This document shows, in pieces, positions 54,499 through 64,000 of a stretch of 64,000 nucleotides of DNA (position 1 is its first letter; each line of letters starts with the position of its first letter). The position numbers were made by a program, and so were the translations under genes. The notes beneath the pieces are model-generated. The model had not been told where the DNA came from. It made no database searches and worked only from the letters and a program-made list of their open reading frames with translations. The DNA lies in the NCBI RefSeq assembly GCF_005049235.1, contig NZ_SUMD01000004.1, positions 62,001 to 126,000 of the forward strand. The letters run 5' to 3'. The stretch is from Rhodococcus oryzae (lineage in GTDB: Bacteria > Actinomycetota > Actinomycetes > Mycobacteriales > Mycobacteriaceae).

Positions 54499-55286
54499 TG
54501 TCCGCGTCCAACAAGGCCACCGATGCGTCTGCGGAGCCGCACCCCACCGGCATCTACGTCTACGGCATCGTGCCCGCGGACGTGGCGACCGAAGACGGCG
54601 CCGTCGGGGTCGACGACTCGCCGGTGATCACCATCAGACACGGCGACATCGCGGCGCTGGTCAGTGATATATCGGTGGACCGGCCGCTCGGTGAACCCGC
54701 GGACCTCCAGGCCCACGCACGCCTGCTGGACGGAACCGCACGGGTGGCACCGGTGCTTCCCCTGCGCTTCGGTGCGGTCCTGACCGACACCGACGCGGTG
54801 AAGGACGAATTACTCACCGCGCACGCCGACGAGTTCGCCGCCGCCATGGAGCAACTCGAGGGTAAAGCGCAGTTCGTCGTGAAGGGCCGATACGTCGAAC
54901 AGGCCCTTCTGTGGGAAGTGATCGGTGAGAACGAGCAGGCCAGCGCACTGAGGGAGACGATCCGCGACCAGCCGGAGGCCGCCACCCGCGACGCGCGGAT
55001 GGCCCTCGGCGAAATCGTGGCCAACGCCATCGTCGCGAAACGCGAGGACGACACCCGCACGGTGGTTGATGCACTCGACTCGCTGGCCGACTCGGTCAAA
55101 GTCCGCGAACCCACCCATGAAGAGGATGCCGCACACGTTGCGGTCCTCGTCGAGGTCGCCCGGCAGGACGAGCTCGAGCACGCGGTGGGAGCGTTGGCGG
55201 AGCAGTGGGACGGCAGGGTTGAGATGCGTCTACTCGGACCGCTTGCCGCCTATGACTTCGTGATGACCCAGCCCCCGGAGGGCTGA
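54498..55286 (+). CDS. gvpF: Gas vesicle protein GvpF/GvpL (first copy)
   Basis: 262 residues from ATG 54498 (GAGAGGA at 54485-54491; GTG 54495 is too close to it). 'GIYVYGIVPADV' opens the GvpF/L fold, 'RVAPVLPLRFGAVLTD' and 'GKAQFVVKGRYVEQALLWEV' (20 residues) are family signatures, and 'LLGPLAAYDFV' ends it. GvpF/L proteins are accessory factors for shell assembly. Overlaps gvpA's stop. Confidence 0.9.
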   Translation: MSASNKATDASAEPHPTGIYVYGIVPADVATEDGAVGVDDSPVITIRHGDIAALVSDISVDRPLGEPADLQAHARLLDGTARVAPVLPLRFGAVLTDTDAVKDELLTAHADEFAAAMEQLEGKAQFVVKGRYVEQALLWEVIGENEQASALRETIRDQPEAATRDARMALGEIVANAIVAKREDDTRTVVDALDSLADSVKVREPTHEEDAAHVAVLVEVARQDELEHAVGALAEQWDGRVEMRLLGPLAAYDFVMTQPPEG

Positions 55287-55290
55287 GGCG

Positions 55291-55542
55291 ATGGGACTGC
55301 TGTCGTTCATTGTCACGCTGCCACTGGCGCCGGTGCGTGGAGTGGTCTCGCTCGCCGAGTTGATCCAGCGACAGGTCGAGGAGGAACTGCACGACCCCGC
55401 CACCGCCCGCCGCGAGCTCGAGGAGTTGGAAGATGCCCGCGCGGCGGGAGAAATCTCCACCGAGGCGGAAGAGCAAGCGCAGCAGGCCATCCTGGACCGG
55501 ATGACCGCGGCAGACCCGGCCACCACCGCGGAGAAGGAGTGA
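55291..55542 (+). CDS. gvpG: Gas vesicle protein GvpG
   Basis: 83 residues. 'LPLAPVRGVVSLAELIQRQV' is the GvpG N-terminal motif, followed by an acidic coiled helix ('ARRELEELEDARAAGEIS'). Accessory protein needed for vesicle assembly in other organisms. Four bases separate it from gvpF. Confidence 0.9.
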   Translation: MGLLSFIVTLPLAPVRGVVSLAELIQRQVEEELHDPATARRELEELEDARAAGEISTEAEEQAQQAILDRMTAADPATTAEKE

Positions 55543-55549
55543 GGAGGTC

Positions 55550-55840
55550 ATGGAGCAGAAGGAGCCACCGGACATGTCGGCTCACGAAATCGGCGCCCTC
55601 GCGCTGAGGGACATCACCGAGCTCACGGGAAAGAAACCGCTCGGTGCGACGTCGGTGATGCCGACCGACGACGGGTGGACCGTCGAAGTCGAAGTTGTCG
55701 AGGATCGGCGCGTCCCTTCCTCGACGGACATGCTCGCCCTGTACGAGGTGGTGTTGGATCTGGACGGAGAGTTGCTGTCCTACCGCAGAACCCGCCGCTA
55801 CAGCCGCGGTGCTGGTGACAGCGCGGGGGGGCAGCGATGA
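55550..55840 (+). CDS. gvpO: Gas vesicle protein GvpO
   Basis: 96 residues. 'DGWTVEVEVVEDRRVPSSTD' and 'MLALYEVVLDLDGELLSYRR' match GvpO precisely. GvpO is typical of actinobacterial and haloarchaeal clusters. AAGGAG (55534-55539) and AGGAGG (55542-55547) both precede the ATG. Its stop overlaps the next gene (ATGA). Confidence 0.9.
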   Translation: MEQKEPPDMSAHEIGALALRDITELTGKKPLGATSVMPTDDGWTVEVEVVEDRRVPSSTDMLALYEVVLDLDGELLSYRRTRRYSRGAGDSAGGQR

Positions 55841-56250
55841 CCCTCTCCCCGCGCGACAACTACGACCGCCTCCCGCAGAGCCCCGGTGCGGGGCTGGCCG
55901 GCGGACACCAGTCGACGAACCTCGGGGACATCCTCGAGCGGGTGCTGGACAAGGGTCTCGTCATTGCCGGCGACATCCAGGTCAATCTCCTCGACATCGA
56001 GCTGCTGACGATCAAGGTGCGGTTGGTCATCGCCTCGCTGGAGACGGCGAGGGAGGTGGGGATCAACTGGTGGGAGAACGATCCCTGGTTGACCGGCAAG
56101 AGCAGCGACCTCGAGCTTGAGAACCGAAAGCTCAAGGAGAAGATCGCTGCCCTCGAGTCCGACCGGTCGGTGCGTCTCGAGGTGGAGTCAGGTACGCCGA
56201 TCGAGGTGGAGGGTAACCGGCGAGGCGAAGACGATGACGATGAGCGATAG
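55837..56250 (+). CDS. gvpJ: Gas vesicle protein GvpJ (GvpA/J family)
   Basis: 137 residues. 'LGDILERVLDKGLVIAGDIQ' and 'VNLLDIELLTIKVRLVIASL' are GvpA-family, but 'IAGD' in place of 'VDA' and the following 'REVGINWWENDPWL' identify the GvpJ branch. A heptad-like helix and an acidic tail end it. GvpJ-type proteins are thought to help nucleate or shape vesicle tips. Confidence 0.87.
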   Translation: MTLSPRDNYDRLPQSPGAGLAGGHQSTNLGDILERVLDKGLVIAGDIQVNLLDIELLTIKVRLVIASLETAREVGINWWENDPWLTGKSSDLELENRKLKEKIAALESDRSVRLEVESGTPIEVEGNRRGEDDDDER

Positions 56251-57028
56251 TGACGGCGTGTGGCTGTATGGCATCGCGTCCGAGGGCGTCGACGATGCAC
56301 AACTGGCCGGGGTGACCGGTGTGGCCGGCGAATCGGTCCGGTCGGTGACATCGGCCGGCTTGGTCGCGGTGGTGGGCTCGGTGAGTCTGAGTGAGTTCGG
56401 GGAGGGCCCGCTGCAGCGCAACCTCGAGGACCTCGACTGGCTTGCGGCGACCGCGCGAGCCCACGACGGTGTGGTGGCTGCCGTCCTGCGCTGTGGGCCC
56501 ACGATTCCGCTGCGCCTAGCCACTCTGTACCTCGACGATGATCGGATTCGCGCCCTTCTCGACGAACGGCAGCAAGATTTCGCTGCCGCACTCAGGCAGG
56601 TCACCGGGCGAAGCGAATGGGGAGTCAAGGCCTACGGTGACGCGAAATTGCTCGCGCAGCCACCCGCCGAGGAGCCCGGCTCGCAGGGCGGACGCGGGAA
56701 AGGGACTGCGTACCTGCTGCGCAGGCGAGCGGAGTTGACGGCGCAACAGGACATCGAGCGCAGGGCGGCCGCCCATGCGCAGGAGATCCATTCCGCCCTC
56801 GGTCATCATGCCGTCGACTGCCGGCGCCAGCAGGTGACCGATCCGGTGATCACCGGTAAACGCGCCTGGATGATCTTCAACGGTACCTACCTGGTGGACG
56901 ACAAGCTCGCCGACGAATTCGCTTCGGTCGTCGCGGCACTCGATACCGAGCATCAGGGTGTGGCACTGGAACTGACCGGACCGTGGCCTCCGTACTCCTT
57001 CTCGGGGATCGATCAGGCGAACCCATGA
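56234..57028 (+). CDS. gvpL: Gas vesicle protein GvpL/GvpF (second copy)
   Basis: 264 residues from ATG 56234 (alternative 56240), overlapping gvpJ's end by 17 bases. 'GVWLYGIASEGVDD' opens the fold; 'EWGVKAYGDAK', 'GKGTAYLLRRRAELTAQQD' and 'ELTGPWPPYSF' are typical of GvpL. A paralogue of the gvpF product in the same operon. Confidence 0.88.
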   Translation: MTMSDSDGVWLYGIASEGVDDAQLAGVTGVAGESVRSVTSAGLVAVVGSVSLSEFGEGPLQRNLEDLDWLAATARAHDGVVAAVLRCGPTIPLRLATLYLDDDRIRALLDERQQDFAAALRQVTGRSEWGVKAYGDAKLLAQPPAEEPGSQGGRGKGTAYLLRRRAELTAQQDIERRAAAHAQEIHSALGHHAVDCRRQQVTDPVITGKRAWMIFNGTYLVDDKLADEFASVVAALDTEHQGVALELTGPWPPYSFSGIDQANP

Positions 57029-57243
57029 GCGACACGGCCCCCCCGGTCCCAGCGGACGACACTCGCCGTATCGCTCTGGTCGATCTGCTCGACCGGGTGC
57101 TGGGCGGCGGAGTCGTCATCACCGGCGAGGTCACGCTGTCGCTGGCGGACGTGGACATGGTGCGGATCTCGCTGCGCACCCTCATCGCGTCGGTCAGCGC
57201 ACTGGAGCTTGCCCCGGATGCGCCGGACACCACCGATGACTGA
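57025..57243 (+). CDS. gvpS: Small GvpA-family protein (GvpS/GvpM type)
   Basis: 72 residues. 'IALVDLLDRVLGGGVVITGE' and 'VTLSLADVDMVRISLRTLIA' keep the GvpA-family rhythm with 'LADVDMV' in place of 'LVGIELL', as in the short third member called GvpS in Streptomyces and GvpM elsewhere. ATG overlaps the gvpL stop; its stop overlaps gvpK. Confidence 0.8.
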   Translation: MSDTAPPVPADDTRRIALVDLLDRVLGGGVVITGEVTLSLADVDMVRISLRTLIASVSALELAPDAPDTTDD

Positions 57244-57577
57244 TCCAGGAAGCCAGCCCGAATCGGTCGAGCTGAATGCCCTGACCGGAGAGGGACACCG
57301 TGTTCTGCCGCAACGCATCGACGCGGACCCCGAATCGGTCGAGCGCGGCCTGGTCACCCTGGTTCTCACGCTCGTCGAATTGTTGCGTCAGCTGATGGAG
57401 CGGCAGGCACTGCGCAGGGTCGAGCACGGAGATCTCAGCGACGAGCAGATCGAGCGGATCGGGACGACACTGATGCTCCTCGAGGAACGCATGGCCGAAC
57501 TGCGGGAACATTTCGGGTTGGCCCCCGAGGATCTCAACATCGACCTCGGGCCGCTGGGTCCGCTGTTGCCTCCGTGA
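57236..57577 (+). CDS. gvpK: Gas vesicle protein GvpK
   Basis: 113 residues from ATG 57236. 'DPESVERGLVTLVLTLVELL', 'RQLMERQALRRVEHGDLSDE' and 'LNIDLGPLGPLL' match GvpK. Usually the last gvp gene in actinobacterial clusters, as here. Overlaps the preceding gene by eight bases. Confidence 0.9.
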   Translation: MTDPGSQPESVELNALTGEGHRVLPQRIDADPESVERGLVTLVLTLVELLRQLMERQALRRVEHGDLSDEQIERIGTTLMLLEERMAELREHFGLAPEDLNIDLGPLGPLLPP

Positions 57578-57888
57578 CGCCACTGACCGGCATAGGCATC
57601 AGCCGCCGCCATGCGGGCCTTGGCTTCCGCTTTTATCGCCATGCGCACCACGTCTACGGCTTCACCCGGGTCGCGCAGGGCACGGCGCTGCCACACGGCG
57701 CCGTTGCCGAGCTCGAGCTGGCGGCGCAGCAGGGTATGAACTCGGTGTCACTCGCCGAGTTCGTCCAGGTCGACCTGGAACGGGTGGATCGGCAACAGCT
57801 GATCGAACTCGTGGCCGAGGCCTGGCGGATCCGGTCATCGGCGAGGTTGCGCAAGCGCCAGGGTGAGGAGGGTTCGCGCACCAACTAG
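57574..57888 (+). CDS. Hypothetical protein with an MmcQ/YjbR-like C-terminal tail
   Basis: 104 residues from a GTG overlapping the gvpK stop (GTGA). The first 55 residues are unlike anything I know. The end, '[20 protein letters not shown]' then '[13 protein letters not shown]', resembles the C terminus of MmcQ/YjbR proteins (VxLxxVDxxELxELVxEAWRLxAPKRL). It may be a remnant of such a gene captured behind gvpK, or a small genuine protein. Its stop codon lies inside the rpe promoter candidate. Confidence 0.45.
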   Translation: MTPLTGIGISRRHAGLGFRFYRHAHHVYGFTRVAQGTALPHGAVAELELAAQQGMNSVSLAEFVQVDLERVDRQQLIELVAEAWRIRSSARLRKRQGEEGSRTN

Positions 57889-57899
57889 GCTGGCGACTT
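57886..57899 (+). promoter_or_regulatory. Candidate leaderless promoter of rpe
   Basis: TAGGCT at 57886-57891 is identical to the -10 candidate of the pyr operon. Transcription would begin at about 57898-57900, on or beside the GTG of rpe, which has no ribosome site. The hexamer also contains the stop codon of the upstream frame. Confidence 0.45.
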
Positions 57900-58583
57900 G
57901 TGGCTCACCCGATGATCGCTCCGTCCATTCTTTCCGCAGACTTCGCCCGGCTCGCCGAGGAGGCCGCCGCCGTGGCCGGTTCCGACTGGCTGCACGTCGA
58001 TGTCATGGATGCGCACTTCGTGCCGAACCTGACGCTCGGGCTCCCGGTCGTGCAGAGCCTGCTCAAGGCGACCGACATCCCGCTCGACTGCCACCTGATG
58101 ATCGACAACCCCGGCCGCTGGGCGCCGCCGTACGCGGAGGCGGGCGCACACAACGTCACCTTCCACGCCGAGGCCACCGACGATCCGATCGCCGTCGCGC
58201 GCGACATCAGGGCGGCGGGCGCGAAGGCGGGCCTCAGCGTCAAGCCCGGCACCCCGATCGAGCCCTACCTGGAGATCCTCAAGGAGTTCGACACCCTGCT
58301 CGTGATGAGCGTCGAGCCCGGCTTCGGTGGGCAGTCCTTCATGGCCGAGGTGCTGAGCAAGGCGCGCGCCGTGCGCAAGTTGGTCGATTCGGGTGAGCTG
58401 ACCCTGCTGGTCGAGATCGACGGCGGGATCAACACCGACACCGTCGAGGCGGCCGCGGAGGCGGGCGTCGACTGCTTCGTCGCAGGCTCGGCCGTCTACG
58501 GGGCCTCGGACCCGGCTGAGGCCGTTCGCGCGCTGCGCGCGCAGGCCGCGTCGGCCTCGCCGCACCTGACCCTGGCCCACTAA
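57900..58583 (+). CDS. rpe: Ribulose-phosphate 3-epimerase
   Basis: Pentose-phosphate pathway enzyme. 227 residues. '[15 protein letters not shown]', '[17 protein letters not shown]', 'CHLMIDNP', '[11 protein letters not shown]' and '[10 protein letters not shown]' are all intact. GTG start without ribosome site; likely leaderless. It heads the riboflavin operon, giving ribulose 5-phosphate chemistry beside its use by RibBA. Confidence 0.95.
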   Translation: MAHPMIAPSILSADFARLAEEAAAVAGSDWLHVDVMDAHFVPNLTLGLPVVQSLLKATDIPLDCHLMIDNPGRWAPPYAEAGAHNVTFHAEATDDPIAVARDIRAAGAKAGLSVKPGTPIEPYLEILKEFDTLLVMSVEPGFGGQSFMAEVLSKARAVRKLVDSGELTLLVEIDGGINTDTVEAAAEAGVDCFVAGSAVYGASDPAEAVRALRAQAASASPHLTLAH

Positions 58584-58584
58584 C

Positions 58585-59676
58585 GTGCCCGGTCCCCGTC
58601 GCGCCCCCGGGGCGGAGCCGACCGCGTCCGAGGCGGCGGCATTGCGGCTCGCCGTCGATGCCGCCGAGCGGGTGCGCGGGACCACCAGCCCCAATCCGCC
58701 GGTCGGCGCGGTGATCCTCGACGAGACCGGAGCGGTCGTCGGCGTCGGGGCGACCAGCCCGGTCGGCGGACCGCACGCCGAGGTGATGGCGCTGCGCGTC
58801 GCGGGCAGCCGGGCAAGGGGCGGCACCGCGGTGGTCACCCTCGAGCCGTGCAACCATCAGGGCCGGACCGGCCCGTGCGCGCTCGCCCTGATCGAGGCGG
58901 GGGTGTCCCGGGTGCTGTTCGCGGTGGACGATCCCCATCCGCAGGCCGCGGGCGGTGCGCAGACCCTGCGATCGGCGGGGATCGACGTGCTGCCCGGTTT
59001 CGGTGCCCAGGACGTCGAACTCGGGCCGCTGCGCGCGTGGCTGCACCGCCAACGCACCGGCCGATCCCATGTCACCTGGAAGTTCGCCGCGAGCCTCGAC
59101 GGACGCAGCGCGGCGGCCGACGGCACCAGCCAGTGGATCACCGGCCCCGAGGCAAGGGCGCGGGTACACGGGGAGCGCGCCAAGCTGGACGCCATCGTGG
59201 TCGGCACAGGCACCGTCCTCGCCGACGACCCGTGGCTGACCGCCCGCAATCCGGACGGCAGCCTCGCCGGTCACCAGCCGGTGCGAGTGGTGGTGGGGGA
59301 GCGCGAGATCCCGGCCTCGGCCCGGGTGCTCGACGACGCGGCGCCGACCCTGGTGCTGCGGACCCGCAACCCCCGCGAGGTGGTCGCGGCGCTGGCCGAT
59401 CTGCCCGATGTCCTGCTCGAGGGCGGACCCCGTCTGGCCGGGGCGTTCCTCGAGGCGGGATTGGTGGACCGGATCCTGGCGTTCCTCTCACCGGTACTCC
59501 TCGGCGCGGGGGCGGCCGCCGTAGAGGATGCTGGGGTCACGAACATCGCGCAGGCACTCCGGTTCCACCGGGAGTCCGTCGAGACGCTCGGGCCGGATCT
59601 GCTGCTGAGCCTGACGCCCGGCGACGGCGGTGTGCGAGCCGAGGACGAGAATGAACAGAACAGCACCAACAACTGA
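58585..59676 (+). CDS. ribD: Bifunctional riboflavin deaminase / reductase RibD
   Basis: 363 residues. The N-terminal zinc deaminase domain has 'GPHAEVMAL' and 'EPCNHQGRTGPCALAL'; the C-terminal reductase domain has 'VTWKFAASLDGRSAAADG' and 'LLEGGPRLAGAFLEAGLVD'. Performs two steps after GTP ring opening. GTG one base past the rpe stop. Confidence 0.95.
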   Translation: MPGPRRAPGAEPTASEAAALRLAVDAAERVRGTTSPNPPVGAVILDETGAVVGVGATSPVGGPHAEVMALRVAGSRARGGTAVVTLEPCNHQGRTGPCALALIEAGVSRVLFAVDDPHPQAAGGAQTLRSAGIDVLPGFGAQDVELGPLRAWLHRQRTGRSHVTWKFAASLDGRSAAADGTSQWITGPEARARVHGERAKLDAIVVGTGTVLADDPWLTARNPDGSLAGHQPVRVVVGEREIPASARVLDDAAPTLVLRTRNPREVVAALADLPDVLLEGGPRLAGAFLEAGLVDRILAFLSPVLLGAGAAAVEDAGVTNIAQALRFHRESVETLGPDLLLSLTPGDGGVRAEDENEQNSTNN

Positions 59677-59689
59677 GGAGCGGACTGAA

Positions 59690-60301
59690 GTGTTCACCGG
59701 GATCGTCGAAGAACTGGGTGAGATCGTCGGCAAGGAGGACCTGGCCGATGCCGCCCGCTTCATCGTGCGTGGCGCGCTGGTGACCTCCGATGCCGGGCAC
59801 GGCGACTCGATCGCGGTCAACGGCGTCTGCCTGACCGTGGTGGAGGTGCTCGGCGGCGACTCATTCACCGCCGACGTGATGGCGGAGACGCTGAACCGCT
59901 CCAGCCTCGGCGCGTTGGATGTGGGCAGCCGGGTGAACCTGGAGCGGGCCGCGGCGCTGAACAGCCGCCTCGGCGGCCACCTGGTGCAGGGACACGTCGA
60001 CGCCACCGGGTCCGTCATCAGCCGGTCTCCGTCGGAGAACTGGGAGGTCGTCCGGATCTCGCTGCCCGACACGATCGCCCGCTACGTGGTGGAGAAGGGC
60101 TCGATCACCGTCGACGGCGTCTCGCTGACGGTGTCCGCCCTGGGACGGGGCGAGGACGGTGGCGAGTTCTTCGAGATCTCGCTGATCCCCACCACCCTCG
60201 AGATGACCACCCTCGGCGGTGCCGCCCCCGGCACGCCGGTGAACCTGGAGGTGGACGTGATCGCGAAGTACGTCGAGCGTCTGCAGACCGCCGGCCGGTA
60301 G
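59690..60301 (+). CDS. ribE: Riboflavin synthase, alpha subunit
   Basis: Dismutates two lumazine molecules to riboflavin. 203 residues from GTG 59690, giving the invariant 'MFTGIVEELG'. Two lumazine-binding halves: 'GVCLTVVEV' with 'HLVQGHVDATG', and 'GVSLTVSAL'. GGAG at 59677-59680. Some actinobacterial annotations call it ribC. Confidence 0.95.
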   Translation: MFTGIVEELGEIVGKEDLADAARFIVRGALVTSDAGHGDSIAVNGVCLTVVEVLGGDSFTADVMAETLNRSSLGALDVGSRVNLERAAALNSRLGGHLVQGHVDATGSVISRSPSENWEVVRISLPDTIARYVVEKGSITVDGVSLTVSALGRGEDGGEFFEISLIPTTLEMTTLGGAAPGTPVNLEVDVIAKYVERLQTAGR

Positions 60302-60394
60302 CCGAATTTCGGGCCCGAGGAGTCGGGGTCGTACTGTTGAGGTGCACTTACGGGTGCACGGAGAGCTATTCATGACTTTGATGGAGCGCACCAC

Positions 60395-62588
<2,194 letters not shown>

Positions 62589-62687
62589 ATGGGCCGTGCG
62601 GGGGAACTGGGCAAGCCGTCCTGAATCTCCGCGTTTCGTGACACGATTGACCGCGCCATGATCGCTCCACCACAGAGGAGACGAACA

Positions 62688-62888
62688 ATGTCGGTCGCGA
62701 AAGTTCTTGAGATTTCAGCTAGTTCCACCGTGAGTTCGGACGATGCGGTCAAGCAGGGCATCGCGAAGGCCGCGGAGACTGTGCACGGCATCACGGCCGC
62801 ATGGGTGCAGGACACCCAGGTGGTCGTCGAGAACAGCAAGGTCACCGAGTGGCGCGTCAACCTGAAGATCACGTTCGTGCTCGAGTAG
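62688..62888 (+). CDS. Dodecin (flavin-binding protein)
   Basis: 66 residues from ATG 62688 (GAGGAG at 62675-62680). 'VLEISASSTVSSDDAVKQGI' and 'WRVNLKITFVLE' are the dodecin pattern, and tryptophan 'TAAWVQDTQ' sits where flavin stacks in the family. Buffers or stores flavin as a 12-mer; its place next to the riboflavin operon fits. Confidence 0.87.
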   Translation: MSVAKVLEISASSTVSSDDAVKQGIAKAAETVHGITAAWVQDTQVVVENSKVTEWRVNLKITFVLE

Positions 62889-62909
62889 GCGCCCCGGCTC
62901 GACCACCGC

Positions 62910-62940
62910 GGCCCGACGTGCCAAGAGCGCGTCGGGCCGT
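62910..62940 (+). terminator. Hairpin terminator after dodecin
   Basis: CGGCCCGACG (62910-62919) and CGTCGGGCCG (62931-62940) form a 10-base-pair stem with an 11-base loop, followed by TTCTCGT. Confidence 0.7.
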
Positions 62941-63103
62941 TCTCGTATCCGAAAAGGTGTGTCCCATCCCACGTCCGGATCGGCCCGAGTTCACGCGGCC
63001 GTGACCTTTTGGTACGTCCAGCCCACTAATGTGGATCGGGTCGAGTACTTCGAATTCGAGACCGCTCGAATCGGGTGCCCGACTCAATTGCATTGGAGGT
63101 CCA

Positions 63104-63364
63104 GTGGAAATCCTCCTCGTCCTCGCATGCGGCCCGATCATCATGGCCGCCATCTACGTCGCGATCAGCGCGGTCTATTTCGTCGAGCTCCGCCGGCTCG
63201 ACCGCGCAAGCGCCGGAATGACCGCCTCACCCCAGCCGTCCGGGTGTCAGCCGTCCCAGCGGCTGGCCGACCTCCGTCGGGCCGACGGTCGCCGCGCCCC
63301 CGCGGGGCGTGGCAACCACCCGCACGCGCCGAGTCAGCGCAAGCTGGTCTCCACCTCCGCGTAA
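63104..63364 (+). CDS. Small single-pass membrane protein
   Basis: 86 residues from GTG 63104 with GGAGG at 63095-63099. One helix at the start ('LLVLACGPIIMAAIYVAISA'), then a polar basic tail. No family recognised. Confidence 0.5.
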   Translation: MEILLVLACGPIIMAAIYVAISAVYFVELRRLDRASAGMTASPQPSGCQPSQRLADLRRADGRRAPAGRGNHPHAPSQRKLVSTSA

Positions 63365-63412
63365 GTCGCTGCGCCCCGGGCACTTCGACGGGCCTGTAGT
63401 AGAGGCCCGCCT

Positions 63413-64000
63413 CTATCCGACGACGTCGCCGGTCACCGCGCCCTCCCGGCGCGGGTCCGCGCCGCCGATCCAGCCCTCGTCGTGACGCCCCAGCACGCTC
63501 AGCCCACTCGATTGCGGTTCCGTCGAAACCTGGTGGCCCATCTCGGTCAACGCCCGCACCAGTGGGTCCGTGGCGCCGTTGTCGGCCGCTTCGATATTGG
63601 GGTGCTCGCCGCCGACGTTCGTCCTCGGTGTGTTCGCCGCGCCGAAATCGACCATGGACACGGCCTGTTGCGGATCGAGTTCCCAGTCGAGCATGCCGAC
63701 CAGCGTCTTGACCACGAACTGGATGATCACCGATCCACCGGGGGACCCCACGGCCAGCAGAACCTCGCCGCGGTGCCCGTTGCCCCGCTCGAACACCAGG
63801 GTCGGGGCCATCGAACTGCGCGGCCGCTTTCCCGGCTCCACCCGGTTGGCGAGCGGCGAACCGTCCGGCGCGGTCGGCTGCGCGGAGAAGTCGGTCAACT
63901 GGTTGTTGAGCAGGAAGCCGTCGACCATGTGGAAGGAGCCGAACGCCGACTCGATGGTGGTGGTCATGGCCGCGACGTTGCCGTACCGGTCGGCCACCGT
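63413..64000 (-). CDS. ggt: Gamma-glutamyltransferase, C-terminal part (cut by window edge)
   Basis: The frame enters from the right edge; 195 residues of the small subunit are visible. 'VAAMTTTIESAFGSFHMVDG', 'LLNNQLTDFS', 'GKRPRSSMAPT' and 'GSPGGSVIIQ' are family signatures of the N-terminal-nucleophile enzyme that processes glutathione and other gamma-glutamyl compounds. The catalytic threonine and large subunit lie outside the window. Confidence 0.92.
   Translation of the reverse strand, partial: TVADRYGNVAAMTTTIESAFGSFHMVDGFLLNNQLTDFSAQPTAPDGSPLANRVEPGKRPRSSMAPTLVFERGNGHRGEVLLAVGSPGGSVIIQFVVKTLVGMLDWELDPQQAVSMVDFGAANTPRTNVGGEHPNIEAADNGATDPLVRALTEMGHQVSTEPQSSGLSVLGRHDEGWIGGADPRREGAVTGDVVG

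Noticed and set aside
36667-57899. Prophage, integrative element or genomic island with its own integrase
   Set aside because: No integrase, transposase, tRNA or flanking direct repeat found at either edge.
60302-60394. FMN riboswitch before ribBA
   Set aside because: 93 bases is too short and no RFN-element core is visible.

Overview
The window is about 69-70% GC and starts many genes with GTG. Its gene order matches the Mycobacteriales core: alaS-ruvX-mltG-aroE-aroC-aroK-aroB-aroQ-pepQ-efp-nusB, then pyrR-pyrB-pyrC-carA-carB-pyrF-mihF-gmk-rpoZ-coaBC-metK-priA, def-fmt-rsmB, and rpe-ribD-ribE-ribBA-ribH. mIHF, CadI and an RsbW of the M. tuberculosis UsfX type point the same way. I read it as the chromosome of a Nocardia- or Rhodococcus-like actinobacterium; the genus cannot be fixed from the sequence alone.

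Layout. 1-13.1 kb: the end of rarA, alaS, and a tightly overlapping aromatic-pathway operon (ruvX-mltG-aroE-prepilin peptidase-aroC-aroK-aroB-aroQ), then a terminator, a divergent membrane protein, and pepQ-efp-nusB closed by a strong hairpin. 13.2-22 kb: the whole UMP operon, headed by a leader that fits PyrR-controlled translation. 22.1-28.4 kb: nucleoid protein mIHF, gmk, rpoZ, coaBC, metK, and a PriA without helicase motifs. 28.5-33.5 kb: small accessory genes (VOC protein, DUF2188, methyltransferase, PadR regulator with a palindromic operator, secreted lipase, membrane dipeptidase, HhH-like small protein). 33.7-36.7 kb: def-fmt-rsmB.

36.7-57.9 kb is an accessory block between rsmB and rpe, which lie next to each other in M. 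tuberculosis. It begins with an ArsR/CadI metal-resistance pair. It then carries a catalase-fold protein divergent from a manganese catalase, and a HemK2-like methyltransferase, a haem-oxygenase-like di-iron protein and a CDGSH protein. Next come a stress-response set: STAS antagonist, RsbW anti-sigma factor, a truncated sigma-factor fragment, two CsbD proteins, two YtxH proteins, DUF1206, DUF4383 and an acyl desaturase. It ends with a compact gas-vesicle operon: two or three novel disordered proteins, gvpA, gvpF, gvpG, gvpO, gvpJ, gvpL, a third GvpA-family gene and gvpK. Nine genes in the block have upstream sequences resembling general-stress sigma promoters (GTTT-like, 14-16 bases, GGGTA-like), so much of the block may be one SigF/SigB-type regulon that includes the gas-vesicle genes.

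57.9-64 kb returns to the core: leaderless-looking rpe, the riboflavin operon ribD-ribE-ribBA-ribH with a PH-domain membrane protein, dodecin, a small membrane protein, and the C-terminal part of a gamma-glutamyltransferase running off the right edge.
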